Of a stretch of 64,000 nt of DNA, positions 16,996 to 25,150 are shown piece by piece. Both the position numbers and the translations under genes were made by a program. Origin of the DNA: Methylobacterium terricola (GTDB taxonomy: Bacteria; Pseudomonadota; Alphaproteobacteria; Rhizobiales; Beijerinckiaceae); the NCBI RefSeq assembly GCF_006151805.1, contig NZ_VDDA01000005.1, positions 186,001-250,000 of the forward strand. Direction: 5' to 3'. Position 1 is the first letter of the stretch. Each line of letters starts with the position of its first letter. The notes beneath the pieces were generated by a model. It saw only the letters and a list, made by a program, of their open reading frames with translations. It made no database searches and was not told the origin of the DNA.

Positions 16996-17760
16996 CTACT
17001 CCGCCGCCTTCGCCAGCGCCCTTCCGTAGGCGCCGCTCTTCAGGGTCTTCGTCAGCCAGTCGTCGACCGCCGTCTTCAGCGCCGGGTCGCGGCTCATCCA
17101 GAAGGCCTTCTCGTTCTTGTTGAAGGCGTCGGGGACCGCGGCCGGGCAGAGCACGCCGGCATTCACCCGCGACTGGTAATCGACCTCGGTGCCGTCGGTG
17201 ACCATCACGTCGGCGCGGTTCTGCGCGATCTCCTGGAAGATGGCGCGGTTGTCGGGAAACACCCGGACCGAGGCGTGCGGGAAGTTCGCGTCGGCGAAGC
17301 GCTGGTTGGTGCCGCCCGGATTGACCACGACGCGGACCTCCGGCTTGTCGATGTCCTTGACCGTGACGAACCGGGCCTTGTCGGCGCACCGCACGATCGG
17401 GCGCTTGCCGTCGACCAGGACCGGCACCGAGAAATCCGCGACCGAGGCCCGGTCGGGCGTGATGGTGACGCCGCCCATCGCGATGTCGTAGCGGTCGGCC
17501 AGCAGGTCGTCCTTCAGGGTCTTCCAGGTCGTCGGCACGATCTCGACCTTGACCCCGAGCGCACGGGCGAGCTCTCCCGCCATGGTCACGTCGGCGCCCT
17601 TGAGGCTGCCGTCGGGCAGGCGCAGGGCATAGGGCGCGTAGTCGCCGGTCAGGCCGACCCGCAGCGTGCCGTCCTGCCGGATCGCGGACAGTGACCGCGC
17701 CGCCGCTGGCACGGCTGAGAGTATGGCAATAATCCCGACTACACCCGCGATCTTGCGCAT
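16996..17760 (-). CDS. Periplasmic cyclohexadienyl dehydratase-like protein (PheC family)
   Basis: A 254-residue protein of the type 3 periplasmic binding-protein fold with a signal peptide (MRKIAGVVGIIAILSAVPAAA). It matches the pattern of the enzyme PheC rather than a plain amino-acid receptor: GDYAPYALRLPDGSLKGADV, VNPGGTNQRFADANFPHA, VFPDNRAIFQEIAQNRADVMVTDGTEVDYQ. The Glu in VTDGTE corresponds to the catalytic glutamate region of PheC, which turns prephenate or arogenate into phenylpyruvate or phenylalanine in the periplasm. It stands alone, without ABC transporter genes, which favours an enzyme. ATG 17760 places the signal peptide at the N terminus; an upstream start at 17817 would add a non-signal lead. 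Confidence 0.75.
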   Translation of the reverse strand: MRKIAGVVGIIAILSAVPAAARSLSAIRQDGTLRVGLTGDYAPYALRLPDGSLKGADVTMAGELARALGVKVEIVPTTWKTLKDDLLADRYDIAMGGVTITPDRASVADFSVPVLVDGKRPIVRCADKARFVTVKDIDKPEVRVVVNPGGTNQRFADANFPHASVRVFPDNRAIFQEIAQNRADVMVTDGTEVDYQSRVNAGVLCPAAVPDAFNKNEKAFWMSRDPALKTAVDDWLTKTLKSGAYGRALAKAAE

Positions 17761-17870
17761 CGTCACTGCCCTGATCCTCGCGTTGCGGCTCACTCTTCTC
17801 TCGTACGGACATCGCACGGGTCCGGTAAAGCCCGGATGACGGTTCGATCACACGCGACGTGAACGTGAGC

Positions 17871-17930
17871 CCATGCGAGGCGAATCCAGGCCGTGCGAAG
17901 CGCAGCCCGGCCGTGCGACGCCAAACCCGG
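17871..17930. repeat. Three tandem copies of a 20-bp repeat
   Basis: Copies start at 17871, 17891 and 17911; each begins CCATGCGA or CCGTGCGA and ends in CAGG or CCGG. They lie just before the FUSC gene and do not form spacers and repeats, so this is not CRISPR-like. Confidence 0.75.
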
Positions 17931-17967
17931 CATTGACTCGGCGGCCCGCACCGGCTTCCTCCCCGTC

Positions 17968-19080
17968 ATGGTCTCTCTCCCGGACAGCCTGCGGCGATCG
18001 TCGGCGACCCTGCAGCGCGCCTTCGAGCGCCAGCGACCGCGCCTGACGCAGGGCGTGCGGATGACCGCAGCGAGCCTCGCGACCTTCGTGCTGGCGGAGG
18101 CCCTCGGCCTGCCCCAGGGTTACTGGGCGGTCATCACCGCGCTCATCGTCACGCAGGCGAATGTCGGCGGCTCGCTCAAGGCGGCGCTCGACCGCTTCCT
18201 CGGCTCGGTGCTGGGCGCCTGCTACGGCGGCGCGGTCGCCTTCGCGATCCCGCATCACGGCGGCGCCTCGACCTTCGCGGCCCTGTTCGTGGCGGTGGCG
18301 CCGCTGACCTTCGCGGCGACGGTCTCGGCGGGCTTCCGGATCGCGCCGATCACCGCGATCATCGTGCTGCTCTCCACCACCGGCTCGACGCTCGGCCCCC
18401 TTGCCTTCGCCCTCGACCGGATCCTCGAGATCGGGCTCGGCTGCGTCGTCGGCCTCGGGGTCTCGCTCCTGGTGGCGCCCGCCCGGGCGGCGCGGGCGGT
18501 GACGGGGCAGGCCGCGGGCCTCGCCCGCCTCCTCGCCGGGCAGCTCGAGGCGCTCGCCCGCCTCGAGCCCGAGGAGACGCCGGAGGTGAAGGCCCTGCCG
18601 CCGGCGGTGCGCCGGAGCCTCGCCCGCCTCGAGACCCTGGCCGGCGAGGCGGCGCGCGAGCGGCGCAGCCGGCTCTCCGCCGCCCCCGACCCGGCCCCGC
18701 TGCTGCGCACCCTGATGCGCCTGCGCCACGACCTCGTGCTGCTGCGCCGCGCCATCGCGGAGGCCGACGCGGACGTCCTGCGGGTCCACCTCGCGGAGGC
18801 CTGGGGCAACGCGGCCAACGCCGCCGCCGCGCGCCTGCGCGTCCTTGCCGACGCGCTCGCGGCGGGACACCGCCCCGCCGGGGACGACGCGGCCCTGCTC
18901 GCCGCAATCGCCGGCTACCGCGAGGCCATCGACGGGATGCGCCAGCGCCAGGTGACCCGGACGCTCTCCACCGACGGCGTCGGCCGCATCTTCTGGCTCG
19001 CCTTCAGCCTGGAGCAGCTGCGGCGCAACCTCGACGACCTCGCCGCCCGGGCGAAGGATTTTTCGAAATCCGAGGCGTGA
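17968..19080 (+). CDS. FUSC-family (fusaric-acid-resistance-like) membrane protein
   Basis: A 370-residue protein with an N-terminal block of membrane helices containing the FUSC signature GYWAVITALIVTQANVGGSLKAALDRFLGSVLGA, then further helices to about residue 165, then a long Ala/Leu/Arg-rich cytoplasmic helical region. Relatives are exporters of aromatic acids or unknown hydrophobic compounds. No MFP or outer-membrane partner is adjacent, so it probably works alone. ATG 17968 is preferred because it directly precedes the amphipathic lead; the earlier ATG at 17893 lies inside the tandem-repeat region. Confidence 0.8.
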   Translation: MVSLPDSLRRSSATLQRAFERQRPRLTQGVRMTAASLATFVLAEALGLPQGYWAVITALIVTQANVGGSLKAALDRFLGSVLGACYGGAVAFAIPHHGGASTFAALFVAVAPLTFAATVSAGFRIAPITAIIVLLSTTGSTLGPLAFALDRILEIGLGCVVGLGVSLLVAPARAARAVTGQAAGLARLLAGQLEALARLEPEETPEVKALPPAVRRSLARLETLAGEAARERRSRLSAAPDPAPLLRTLMRLRHDLVLLRRAIAEADADVLRVHLAEAWGNAANAAAARLRVLADALAAGHRPAGDDAALLAAIAGYREAIDGMRQRQVTRTLSTDGVGRIFWLAFSLEQLRRNLDDLAARAKDFSKSEA

Positions 19081-19086
19081 GGCCGG

Positions 19087-20190
19087 TCAGGGCGTGCGCT
19101 TGCGCAGCACCATGGTGCCGTGCAGCAGGAATTTCTGCGCCCGCTTGCCGGTATCGACCTCGGTGGTGAAGATCGTGCCGCGCGAGTCGATCGCGAGGTT
19201 GTGCACCCAGTGGAAGTCGCCGGCCATCCGGCCGTTGCGGCCGAAGCGGCCGAGGATCGCCCCGTCCTCCCGCCGAAGGGTGCGGACCTCGTTGTTGGCG
19301 CCGTCGGCATTCATCAGGTAGCTCTGTGCCTCGTCCGGCCACAGGGCGAGCTCCCAGACCGAGCCGTTGGCCCGGGTCTGCGGCTCGACGGTGAACTCCT
19401 TCACGAAGGTGCCGTCGCGGCGAAAAACCTGGACCCGGTTGTTGGTGCGGTCGCAGACATAGACCAGCCCGTCGCGGGCCACCTGCACGCAATGGACCGG
19501 GTTGCGGAACTGCCGGGCCGGCGCCGCCGCCGGGTCGTAGGGGCCGAGCGCCACATCGGTCGGCGGCTCGCCATAGGCGCCCCACATCCGCTTGAACGCG
19601 CCGGTCTCGGCGTCGAACACGATGACCCGGTGGTTGTAGTAGCCGTCGGCGACGTAGAGCTCGTTCGTCTCCGGGTCGACCTGCATGTTGGCCGGCTTGC
19701 CCAGCCGCGTGGTGTCGCGGCTGTCGGTCTGCGGTCCGGCCTTGCCGATCTGCATCACGAAGCGGCCGTCCTGCGTGAATTTCAGGATCTGCCCGTCCTG
19801 CTCGCCGTTGCCGGCGAGCCAGACGAAACCCTTGTGGTCGATATGGATGCCGTGCTCGTTCTGCGGCCAGTCGTAGCCGGGGCCCGGGCCGCCCCAGGAC
19901 TTGATGAGGGTCCCCTCCTGGTCGAACACCAGGACCGGCGGGGCCGGGACGCAGCAGCGGGTGCGCGGCGGGGACAGGCTCGCCGCCTTCTCGTCGTCGG
20001 TGAGGGTGCGCGGCCGCTGGATCACCCAGACATGGTCCTCGGCATCGACCGCGACCCCCGCCGCCTGGCCCATGATCCAGTTGTTCGGCAGGGGCTTGGG
20101 CCAGGCCGGATCGACCCGGAAGTGCGGCGGTTCCTGGGCCCAAACCGGGGACGCGCAGACGAGGGCGACGAGGACGGCGATCCAGCGCAT
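19087..20190 (-). CDS. Secreted NHL-repeat beta-propeller protein
   Basis: A 367-residue exported protein with signal peptide MRWIAVLVALVCASPVWA and cleavage before QEPPHF. The rest is built from repeats of the NHL type (GVAVDAEDHVWV, GIHIDHKGFVWLAG, NMQVDPETNELYVADGYYNHRVIVF, CVQVARDGLVYVCDRTNNRVQVF, NLAIDSRGTIFTTEV), predicting a six-bladed propeller. It resembles bacterial relatives of peptidyl-alpha-hydroxyglycine lyase, but no activity can be assigned. It converges on the FUSC gene with a gap of only six bases. Confidence 0.8.
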   Translation of the reverse strand: MRWIAVLVALVCASPVWAQEPPHFRVDPAWPKPLPNNWIMGQAAGVAVDAEDHVWVIQRPRTLTDDEKAASLSPPRTRCCVPAPPVLVFDQEGTLIKSWGGPGPGYDWPQNEHGIHIDHKGFVWLAGNGEQDGQILKFTQDGRFVMQIGKAGPQTDSRDTTRLGKPANMQVDPETNELYVADGYYNHRVIVFDAETGAFKRMWGAYGEPPTDVALGPYDPAAAPARQFRNPVHCVQVARDGLVYVCDRTNNRVQVFRRDGTFVKEFTVEPQTRANGSVWELALWPDEAQSYLMNADGANNEVRTLRREDGAILGRFGRNGRMAGDFHWVHNLAIDSRGTIFTTEVDTGKRAQKFLLHGTMVLRKRTP

Positions 20191-20252
20191 GGTGTTTCCT
20201 CCCGTTATGGTTGTCGCCACTGTAGGGGAGATGCGCCGGGCCGCGCCAGCGC

Positions 20253-20888
20253 TCAGGTCGGGGCTCCGGCCGCAATCGCGCGCCACACCGCGAGGGCTGC
20301 GCAGCCGACGAGGGCCAGGGCCAGGGCGAGGCGGGTGAGGCGCCCGGTGCCGGCGAGACGGGCCCGGCACGCCGGCCGCGCGAGGACGAAGCCGAGGAGG
20401 CCGAACCACGCCGCCGCCATGCAGAACACCGCGGCCCCCGCCACCGGCAGGGCCGAGCGACCGGGATGGGCCAGGAAGAAGCCGGTGAAGAAGGCGAGGC
20501 TGACCGGGTTGGTCACGGCCGCACCGAGGCCGAGGACGAAGGTGCCGGCGTCGCGCCCGGGCACGAGCCGGGCGGGATCGTTGGGCAGGCCGGCCCGGCC
20601 GCTCACCAGCCGGAGGGCCGATCGGAGCATCAGGAAGGCGAACAGCGCGGTGCCGATCCCGGTGACGAGCCGGCCCGCCGGCATGAGCGAGGCGCCGAGC
20701 CCGGCGAACCCCGCCGCGAGGGCGGCGCCGCAGGCGATTCCGAGAGCCGCGACGAGAGGCCCCCGCCCCGGTGCCGCGATGCTGGCGCGCAGAACCACCA
20801 GCAGGTTCGGGCCGGGAGACGCCAGGACGGGGGCATAGGCGGTGACGAGCGGCCCGAGCAGGGTGGGCCACATCTCGGTCTCTGGCAT
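20253..20888 (-). CDS. LysE/RhtB-family exporter
   Basis: A 211-residue inner-membrane protein of the LysE/RhtB type, exporters of amino acids. The N-terminal GPLVTAYAPVLASPGPNLLVVLRASIAAPGRG carries the family SPGPN motif, followed by GLGAAVTNPVSLAFFTGFFLA with the second conserved proline/asparagine motif. Five or six membrane helices are visible. ATG 20888 gives the expected start just before the first helix. The substrate is unknown. Confidence 0.88.
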   Translation of the reverse strand: MPETEMWPTLLGPLVTAYAPVLASPGPNLLVVLRASIAAPGRGPLVAALGIACGAALAAGFAGLGASLMPAGRLVTGIGTALFAFLMLRSALRLVSGRAGLPNDPARLVPGRDAGTFVLGLGAAVTNPVSLAFFTGFFLAHPGRSALPVAGAAVFCMAAAWFGLLGFVLARPACRARLAGTGRLTRLALALALVGCAALAVWRAIAAGAPT

Positions 20889-21115
20889 CGAGCATCCCCC
20901 CGGCGCCCCGGCGCCGTTCAGGTGCCATAAAGATGCCAAAACACCGGGCCGCGCGTCCTTCGATTGGAGGATGTGCGGTGCGGCGACGTACGGTTCCGAT
21001 GGACCAGGCGACAGTCCTGCGACAGTCGATGGCGGCGAGCCGGGGGCCGGGGACAGTCGAGGGACAGTCCGGCTGTTGCACGGGACCAGTGCCCGCTTCC
21101 CGCGCCGCCGACACG

Positions 21116-21149
21116 GAAGCGGCGGCAGGGTCGCCCCTGCCGCCGCTTC
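21116..21149 (-). terminator. Perfect 15-bp GC-rich hairpin after the YflT-like gene
   Basis: GAAGCGGCGGCAGGG, loop TCGC, CCCTGCCGCCGCTTC, 19 bp beyond the stop of the minus-strand gene ending at 21169. No T-run follows; a strong stem alone probably stalls or protects the RNA. The rest of the 280-bp gap holds several scattered GACAGTC words and nothing else recognisable. Confidence 0.55.
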
Positions 21150-21168
21150 ATCCCTTACGCGATCCGGT

Positions 21169-21972
21169 TCAGCGCCGCTCGGTGCCCAGCGGCTGACGGG
21201 CCGGGGGCAGCTCGTCCTCGATGCCGACATGGCGCTCGCGGGTGGTGCCGGGCAGCCCGGCATCGACGGCCTGGGTGGTCGGCGGAGCGCCGGCCGCGAA
21301 CGGCATGCCTCCGGTATTGAGGCCGGTGGTGGTGCTGCCGGCTGCGCCGACCGCCGACGACCCGCCGGCGACGGCGGCCGGGTTGGTCAGCGAGGGAGCG
21401 GTCTCGTCGTGACGGCCGGTCCAGCCGTCCTGGCGCCAGCCGCGGGCGCGGTCGTCCATATCGACCGAACCATGTTCCTTCAGGATCGAATAGACCCGGT
21501 CGGCATGGGTGTCGTCGGCCCGTACGGTGACCAGGGTGCCACCGCGGCGCACGCCCTCGGCGTAGGAATGGGCCTGCTCCTCGCTGAGACCCGCGCCGGT
21601 CAGCGAGCCGATCAGGCCGCCGGCCGCGGCGCCGACCCCGGCGCCGGTGAGCGTGGCGACGAGCCAGCCCGCGGCGACCACCGGGCCGACGCCCGGGATG
21701 GCGAGGAGACCGAGACCGGTGAGAAGCCCGGCGCCGCCGCCGAGCACAGTGCCGAGCGAGGCACCGGCCCCGGCACCGTTCGAGGCGTCGTGCGCGGTCT
21801 CGCCGGTGGTCGCCGTGTCGCGGCCCGGCACGTGGCCGGAATAGCGCTCGTCCTGGTTGTTGGCGACGATGCTGACATCGGCGTGCGGCACGCCGGCCGC
21901 CTCCACCTTGCGCACTGCCGCCGAGGCGTCGTCGTAGCTGTCGAACAGAGCCGTGATGGTACGGGTCGCCAT
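21169..21972 (-). CDS. General stress protein, YflT-like N-terminal domain with glycine-zipper
   Basis: A 267-residue protein. Residues 1-60 match the heat-induced stress protein YflT pattern (ITALFDSYDDASAAVRKVEAAGVPHADVSIVANN). The middle is a Gly/Ala-rich hydrophobic stretch ([37 protein letters not shown]...GAGVGAAAGGLIGSLTGAGL) like a glycine zipper or membrane hairpin. It is followed by a small beta/alpha segment (YAEGVRRGGTLVTVRADDTHADRVYSIL) and a disordered tail. Function is unknown; relatives are stress-induced. A small secreted protein gene lies upstream on the same strand. Confidence 0.72.
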   Translation of the reverse strand: MATRTITALFDSYDDASAAVRKVEAAGVPHADVSIVANNQDERYSGHVPGRDTATTGETAHDASNGAGAGASLGTVLGGGAGLLTGLGLLAIPGVGPVVAAGWLVATLTGAGVGAAAGGLIGSLTGAGLSEEQAHSYAEGVRRGGTLVTVRADDTHADRVYSILKEHGSVDMDDRARGWRQDGWTGRHDETAPSLTNPAAVAGGSSAVGAAGSTTTGLNTGGMPFAAGAPPTTQAVDAGLPGTTRERHVGIEDELPPARQPLGTERR

Positions 21973-22019
21973 GGGCGTCGTCCTTCGATGTGAGAGTTCA
22001 GGGAGGGCGGTTCGGCGCC

Positions 22020-22412
22020 TCAGCGGGCGGTCGAGACGTTGCCCTTGAAGTCGAGGCCGACCATCACCGTGTTGCCGGATTGCATGGCCTGGCCGCGCCA
22101 GATGCCCTGGTCGTCCTTCTTGAGGTCCTTCACGTCCTTGAAGCCGGCCTGCTCGAGGCGGCTGCGGGCCTGGGCCTCGGTGAAGCTGTTGGCGCCGGGC
22201 TCGAGCTTGACGTTGGTGGCGACGGTGCCGGTGGTGCCCGGGTTGCTCTTGTCCATCATGTCGGTGTTGGGCCGGGTCACCGCCTCCTGGCCCTGCGACT
22301 GGGTGCTGGGCTTGGCGTCGCGCGCCGGGTCGCCCGTCACCGTGGTCTGCGCCTGCGCCGCGCCGGCCCCGAACATGCCGAGAGCCGCGAGGGTGATGAG
22401 GGTCTTGCGCAT
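22020..22412 (-). CDS. Small secreted PepSY-like protein
   Basis: A 130-residue protein with signal peptide MRKTLITLAALGMFGAGAAQA, a disordered linker, and a C-terminal PepSY-like unit (FTEAQARSRLEQAGFKDVKDLKKDDQGIWRGQAMQSGNTVMVGLDFKGNV). Periplasmic location is likely, function unknown. ATG 22412 is chosen because it starts the signal peptide; the frame is open further upstream without family features. It is followed 47 bp later by the YflT-like gene. Confidence 0.75.
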   Translation of the reverse strand: MRKTLITLAALGMFGAGAAQAQTTVTGDPARDAKPSTQSQGQEAVTRPNTDMMDKSNPGTTGTVATNVKLEPGANSFTEAQARSRLEQAGFKDVKDLKKDDQGIWRGQAMQSGNTVMVGLDFKGNVSTAR

Positions 22413-22687
22413 GATCTCCTCGAACCTTGTCTGACCGATCGATGCCCTTCTAATCGTTGCCGGGCGGCTTGGTTCCGTTGGAGGAACGTTGAGATCAGGG
22501 CAGATCACGAATTTCAAAAGAGTTCCCAGCGAGCTTGACCATTACGAGCGATGCTTTGATCTTTCGATCGCGCTGCGGCGCACAAAAATCGAACGGTAAG
22601 ATTGTTCCCGGCGAAAACAGGTCGGGTCTCGATCGTGCGCGATCCGATCGGCCGGGATCCCCGGGCGGCGACGCATCCGGCGGGACG

Positions 22688-22703
22688 TTAACCGATCCCT
22701 AAC
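22688..22703 (+). promoter_or_regulatory. Candidate CtrA box upstream of flhA
   Basis: TTAACCGATCCCTAAC, that is TTAA-N7-CTAA, one base from the CtrA consensus, 46 bp before the flhA ATG. An 8-bp perfect stem (ACCCGGCA / TGCCGGGT) lies between box and gene. Nothing else is recognisable in the 336-bp gap after the PepSY-like gene. Confidence 0.55.
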
Positions 22704-22748
22704 CATGCACCCGGCAGGAATTGCCGGGTCGACGGTGGATGGGATCTG

Positions 22749-24866
22749 ATGAGCGAGACCGGGGCACTCGGCGCGGGCCGCATCTTCGTGCTGCCGACGC
22801 GGGCCGACCTGATGGCGCTGACGCGCCGCAGCGACATCGTGCTCGCCGTCGCGGTGCTCGGCATCCTGGTGGTGCTGATCTTCCCGCTGCCGGCCCTGCT
22901 GCTCGACCTCCTGCTCGCGGTCTCGATCATCCTGTCGGTCCTGATCCTGATGACCGGCCTGTTCATCGAGAACCCGCTCGAGTTCACGGTCTTCCCGGTG
23001 GTCCTGCTGATCGCCACGATGCTGCGGCTGGCGCTCAACCTCGCCTCGACCCGGCTGATCCTCGGTCACGGCCACGAGGGCACGGCGGCGGCCGGCCACG
23101 TCATCGAGGCCTTCGGCCATTTCGTGATGGGCGGCAACTTCCTGATCGGGATCATCGTCTTCGCGATCCTGATCATCGTGAACTTCGTCGTCATCACCAA
23201 GGGCTCGGGCCGCATCGCCGAGGTGGCGGCGCGATTCACCCTCGACGCGATGCCCGGCAAGCAGATGGCGATCGATGCCGACCTCTCGGCCGGCCTCATC
23301 GACGAGAAGGCCGCTCGGACCCGCCGGCAATCGCTCGAGGACGAATCCTCGTTCTTCGGCGCCATGGACGGCGCCTCGAAATTCGTGCGCGGCGACGCGA
23401 TCGCGGCCCTGCTGATCACCGTCATCAACGTGGTGGGGGGCATCATCATCGGCACCGCCCAGCAGGGCATGGGCTTCGGCGACGCGGCCAAGACCTACAC
23501 CCTGCTCACCGTCGGCGACGGCCTCGTCAGCCAGGTCCCGGCCCTGATCGTCTCGACCGCGGCGGGCCTCCTCGTCTCCAAGGCCGGCGTGCGCGGCGCC
23601 GCCGCCCGGGCGCTCGGGCGCCAGATCGCCAACTACCCGAAGGCGCTCGGCATGTCGGCCGGCGTGATGCTCCTGATCGGGCTCCTGCCCGGCATCCCGA
23701 TGCTGCCCTTCCTCGCGCTCGGCCTCGGCGCCGCCTACCTCGCCCGCCGCATCGCCCTGATGCCGAAGCCGGTCGAGACCGAGGCGGCGGATGGGGCCGC
23801 GCCCAGCCCCGACGGTGCGGCGCAGAAGGAGGAGACGGCGGCCGACCTCCTCAAGCTCGACGACCTGAAGCTCGAGATGGGCTACGCCCTCCTGCCCCTC
23901 GTCAACGGGCCGGCGGGCCAGGACCGCCTCACCGACCAGATCCGGGCGCTCCGCCGCCAGCTCGCCGCCGAGCTCGGCTTCGTGATGCCCTCGGTCCGCA
24001 TCCTCGACAACGTCCAGCTCGACGCCAATACCTACGTGGTGCGGGTCAAGGAGATCGAGGCCGGGACCGGCCAGGTCTTCCCGGGCCAGTTCATGGCGAT
24101 GGACCCGATGGGCGGCCAGGTCCAGCTGCCCGGCCAGCACCTGCTGGAACCCACGTTCGGCCTGCCGGCGACCTGGGTCGATGCCTCCTTGCGCGACGAG
24201 GCCCAGCTCAAGGGCTACACCGTGGTCGATGCCGCCACGGTGGTCTCGACCCACCTGACCGAGGTGATCAAGGCCCATGTCGCCGACCTCCTCAACCACG
24301 TCGAGGTGCACAAGCTCCTCAAGGAGCTGCCGAAGGAGCACGGCGAGCTGTTGAAGGAGGTGGTGCCGGGCCAGATCGCCACCACGGGCATCCAGCGGGT
24401 GCTGCAATACCTGCTCGCCGAGCGGGTCTCGATCCGCGACCTCGGCACGATCGTGGAGGGCATCGCCGAGGTCGCCGGCCACATCAAGAACCCGCGCGAC
24501 ATCGTCGAGCACGTCCGCGCCCGGCTCGGCCGCCAGATCTGCGCCCAGTACCAGGGCCCGGGCGGCGTCCTGCCGATCATCACCCTGTCGCCGGCCTGGG
24601 AGGGCGCCTTCATGGAGGCGATCGTCGGCCAGGGCGACGAGCGCCATCTGGCGATGCAGCCCTCGAAGCTCTCGGATTTCGTCACCACGGTGCGCGACCG
24701 CTTCGAGGAGGCGGCGCGGATGGGCGAGATGCCGGTCCTCGTCACCTCGGTCCAGGCCCGGCCCTTCGTGCGCTCGATCATCGAGCGCTTCCGTCGCGAG
24801 ACCCCGGTGATCAGCCAGGCGGAGATCCATCCGCGGGCCCGGCTGAAGACCGTCGGCTCGGTGTAG
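22749..24866 (+). CDS. flhA: Flagellar biosynthesis protein FlhA
   Basis: FlhA is the large inner-membrane subunit of the flagellar type III export gate. The 705-residue protein has about eight N-terminal membrane helices and the FHIPEP signature region (NPLEFTVFPVVLLIATMLRLALNLASTRLIL). The cytoplasmic FHIPEP-linked loop reads AARFTLDAMPGKQMAIDADLSAGLIDEKAARTRR. The C-terminal export-switch domain contains VPGQIATTGIQRVLQYLLAERVSIRDL. Full length. It is about 18 kb from the flgD/fliK block, so flagellar genes are scattered here. The upstream CtrA-like box supports early flagellar-class control. Confidence 0.97.
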   Translation: MSETGALGAGRIFVLPTRADLMALTRRSDIVLAVAVLGILVVLIFPLPALLLDLLLAVSIILSVLILMTGLFIENPLEFTVFPVVLLIATMLRLALNLASTRLILGHGHEGTAAAGHVIEAFGHFVMGGNFLIGIIVFAILIIVNFVVITKGSGRIAEVAARFTLDAMPGKQMAIDADLSAGLIDEKAARTRRQSLEDESSFFGAMDGASKFVRGDAIAALLITVINVVGGIIIGTAQQGMGFGDAAKTYTLLTVGDGLVSQVPALIVSTAAGLLVSKAGVRGAAARALGRQIANYPKALGMSAGVMLLIGLLPGIPMLPFLALGLGAAYLARRIALMPKPVETEAADGAAPSPDGAAQKEETAADLLKLDDLKLEMGYALLPLVNGPAGQDRLTDQIRALRRQLAAELGFVMPSVRILDNVQLDANTYVVRVKEIEAGTGQVFPGQFMAMDPMGGQVQLPGQHLLEPTFGLPATWVDASLRDEAQLKGYTVVDAATVVSTHLTEVIKAHVADLLNHVEVHKLLKELPKEHGELLKEVVPGQIATTGIQRVLQYLLAERVSIRDLGTIVEGIAEVAGHIKNPRDIVEHVRARLGRQICAQYQGPGGVLPIITLSPAWEGAFMEAIVGQGDERHLAMQPSKLSDFVTTVRDRFEEAARMGEMPVLVTSVQARPFVRSIIERFRRETPVISQAEIHPRARLKTVGSV

Positions 24867-24890
24867 ACCAACGCGGGACGACGGGAGCGG

Positions 24891-24941
24891 GACAAGGCGG
24901 GCGAGAAGACACGCGCCTGAAGACTTGCGCCCGCCCTTGTC
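24891..24941 (+). terminator. Hairpin after flhA
   Basis: GACAAGGCGGGCG pairs with CGCCCGCCCTTGTC (one bulged C), loop about 24 nt, starting 24 bp after the flhA stop. Likely terminator or stabilising stem. Confidence 0.45.
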
Positions 24942-25150
24942 GTGCCCCACCCTGTCATCGTCGAAGCAGACAGGGGCCGCCGAACGACTCGGCGGTGACT
25001 CGGCGACGCCGGCCGCTGCTCCGAAAGCAGTAAGTCGGAACTTAATCCTACACAGGAGTGCGGGCCGCTCCTCGGCTTTTTGCGCCCGCCCGACTTGCCG
25101 CACCTTGGTCTAGCCTTCGCGGCGCATCACGGGATCGGGGAGCGGAGCAG

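Noticed and set aside
22542..25103. Long open frames antisense to flhA, and similar ones opposite dsbD, the TonB receptor and others
   Set aside because: High GC content removes stops in the complementary frames; these products have Arg/Gly/His-rich composition and no recognisable domain, while the sense genes are certain.
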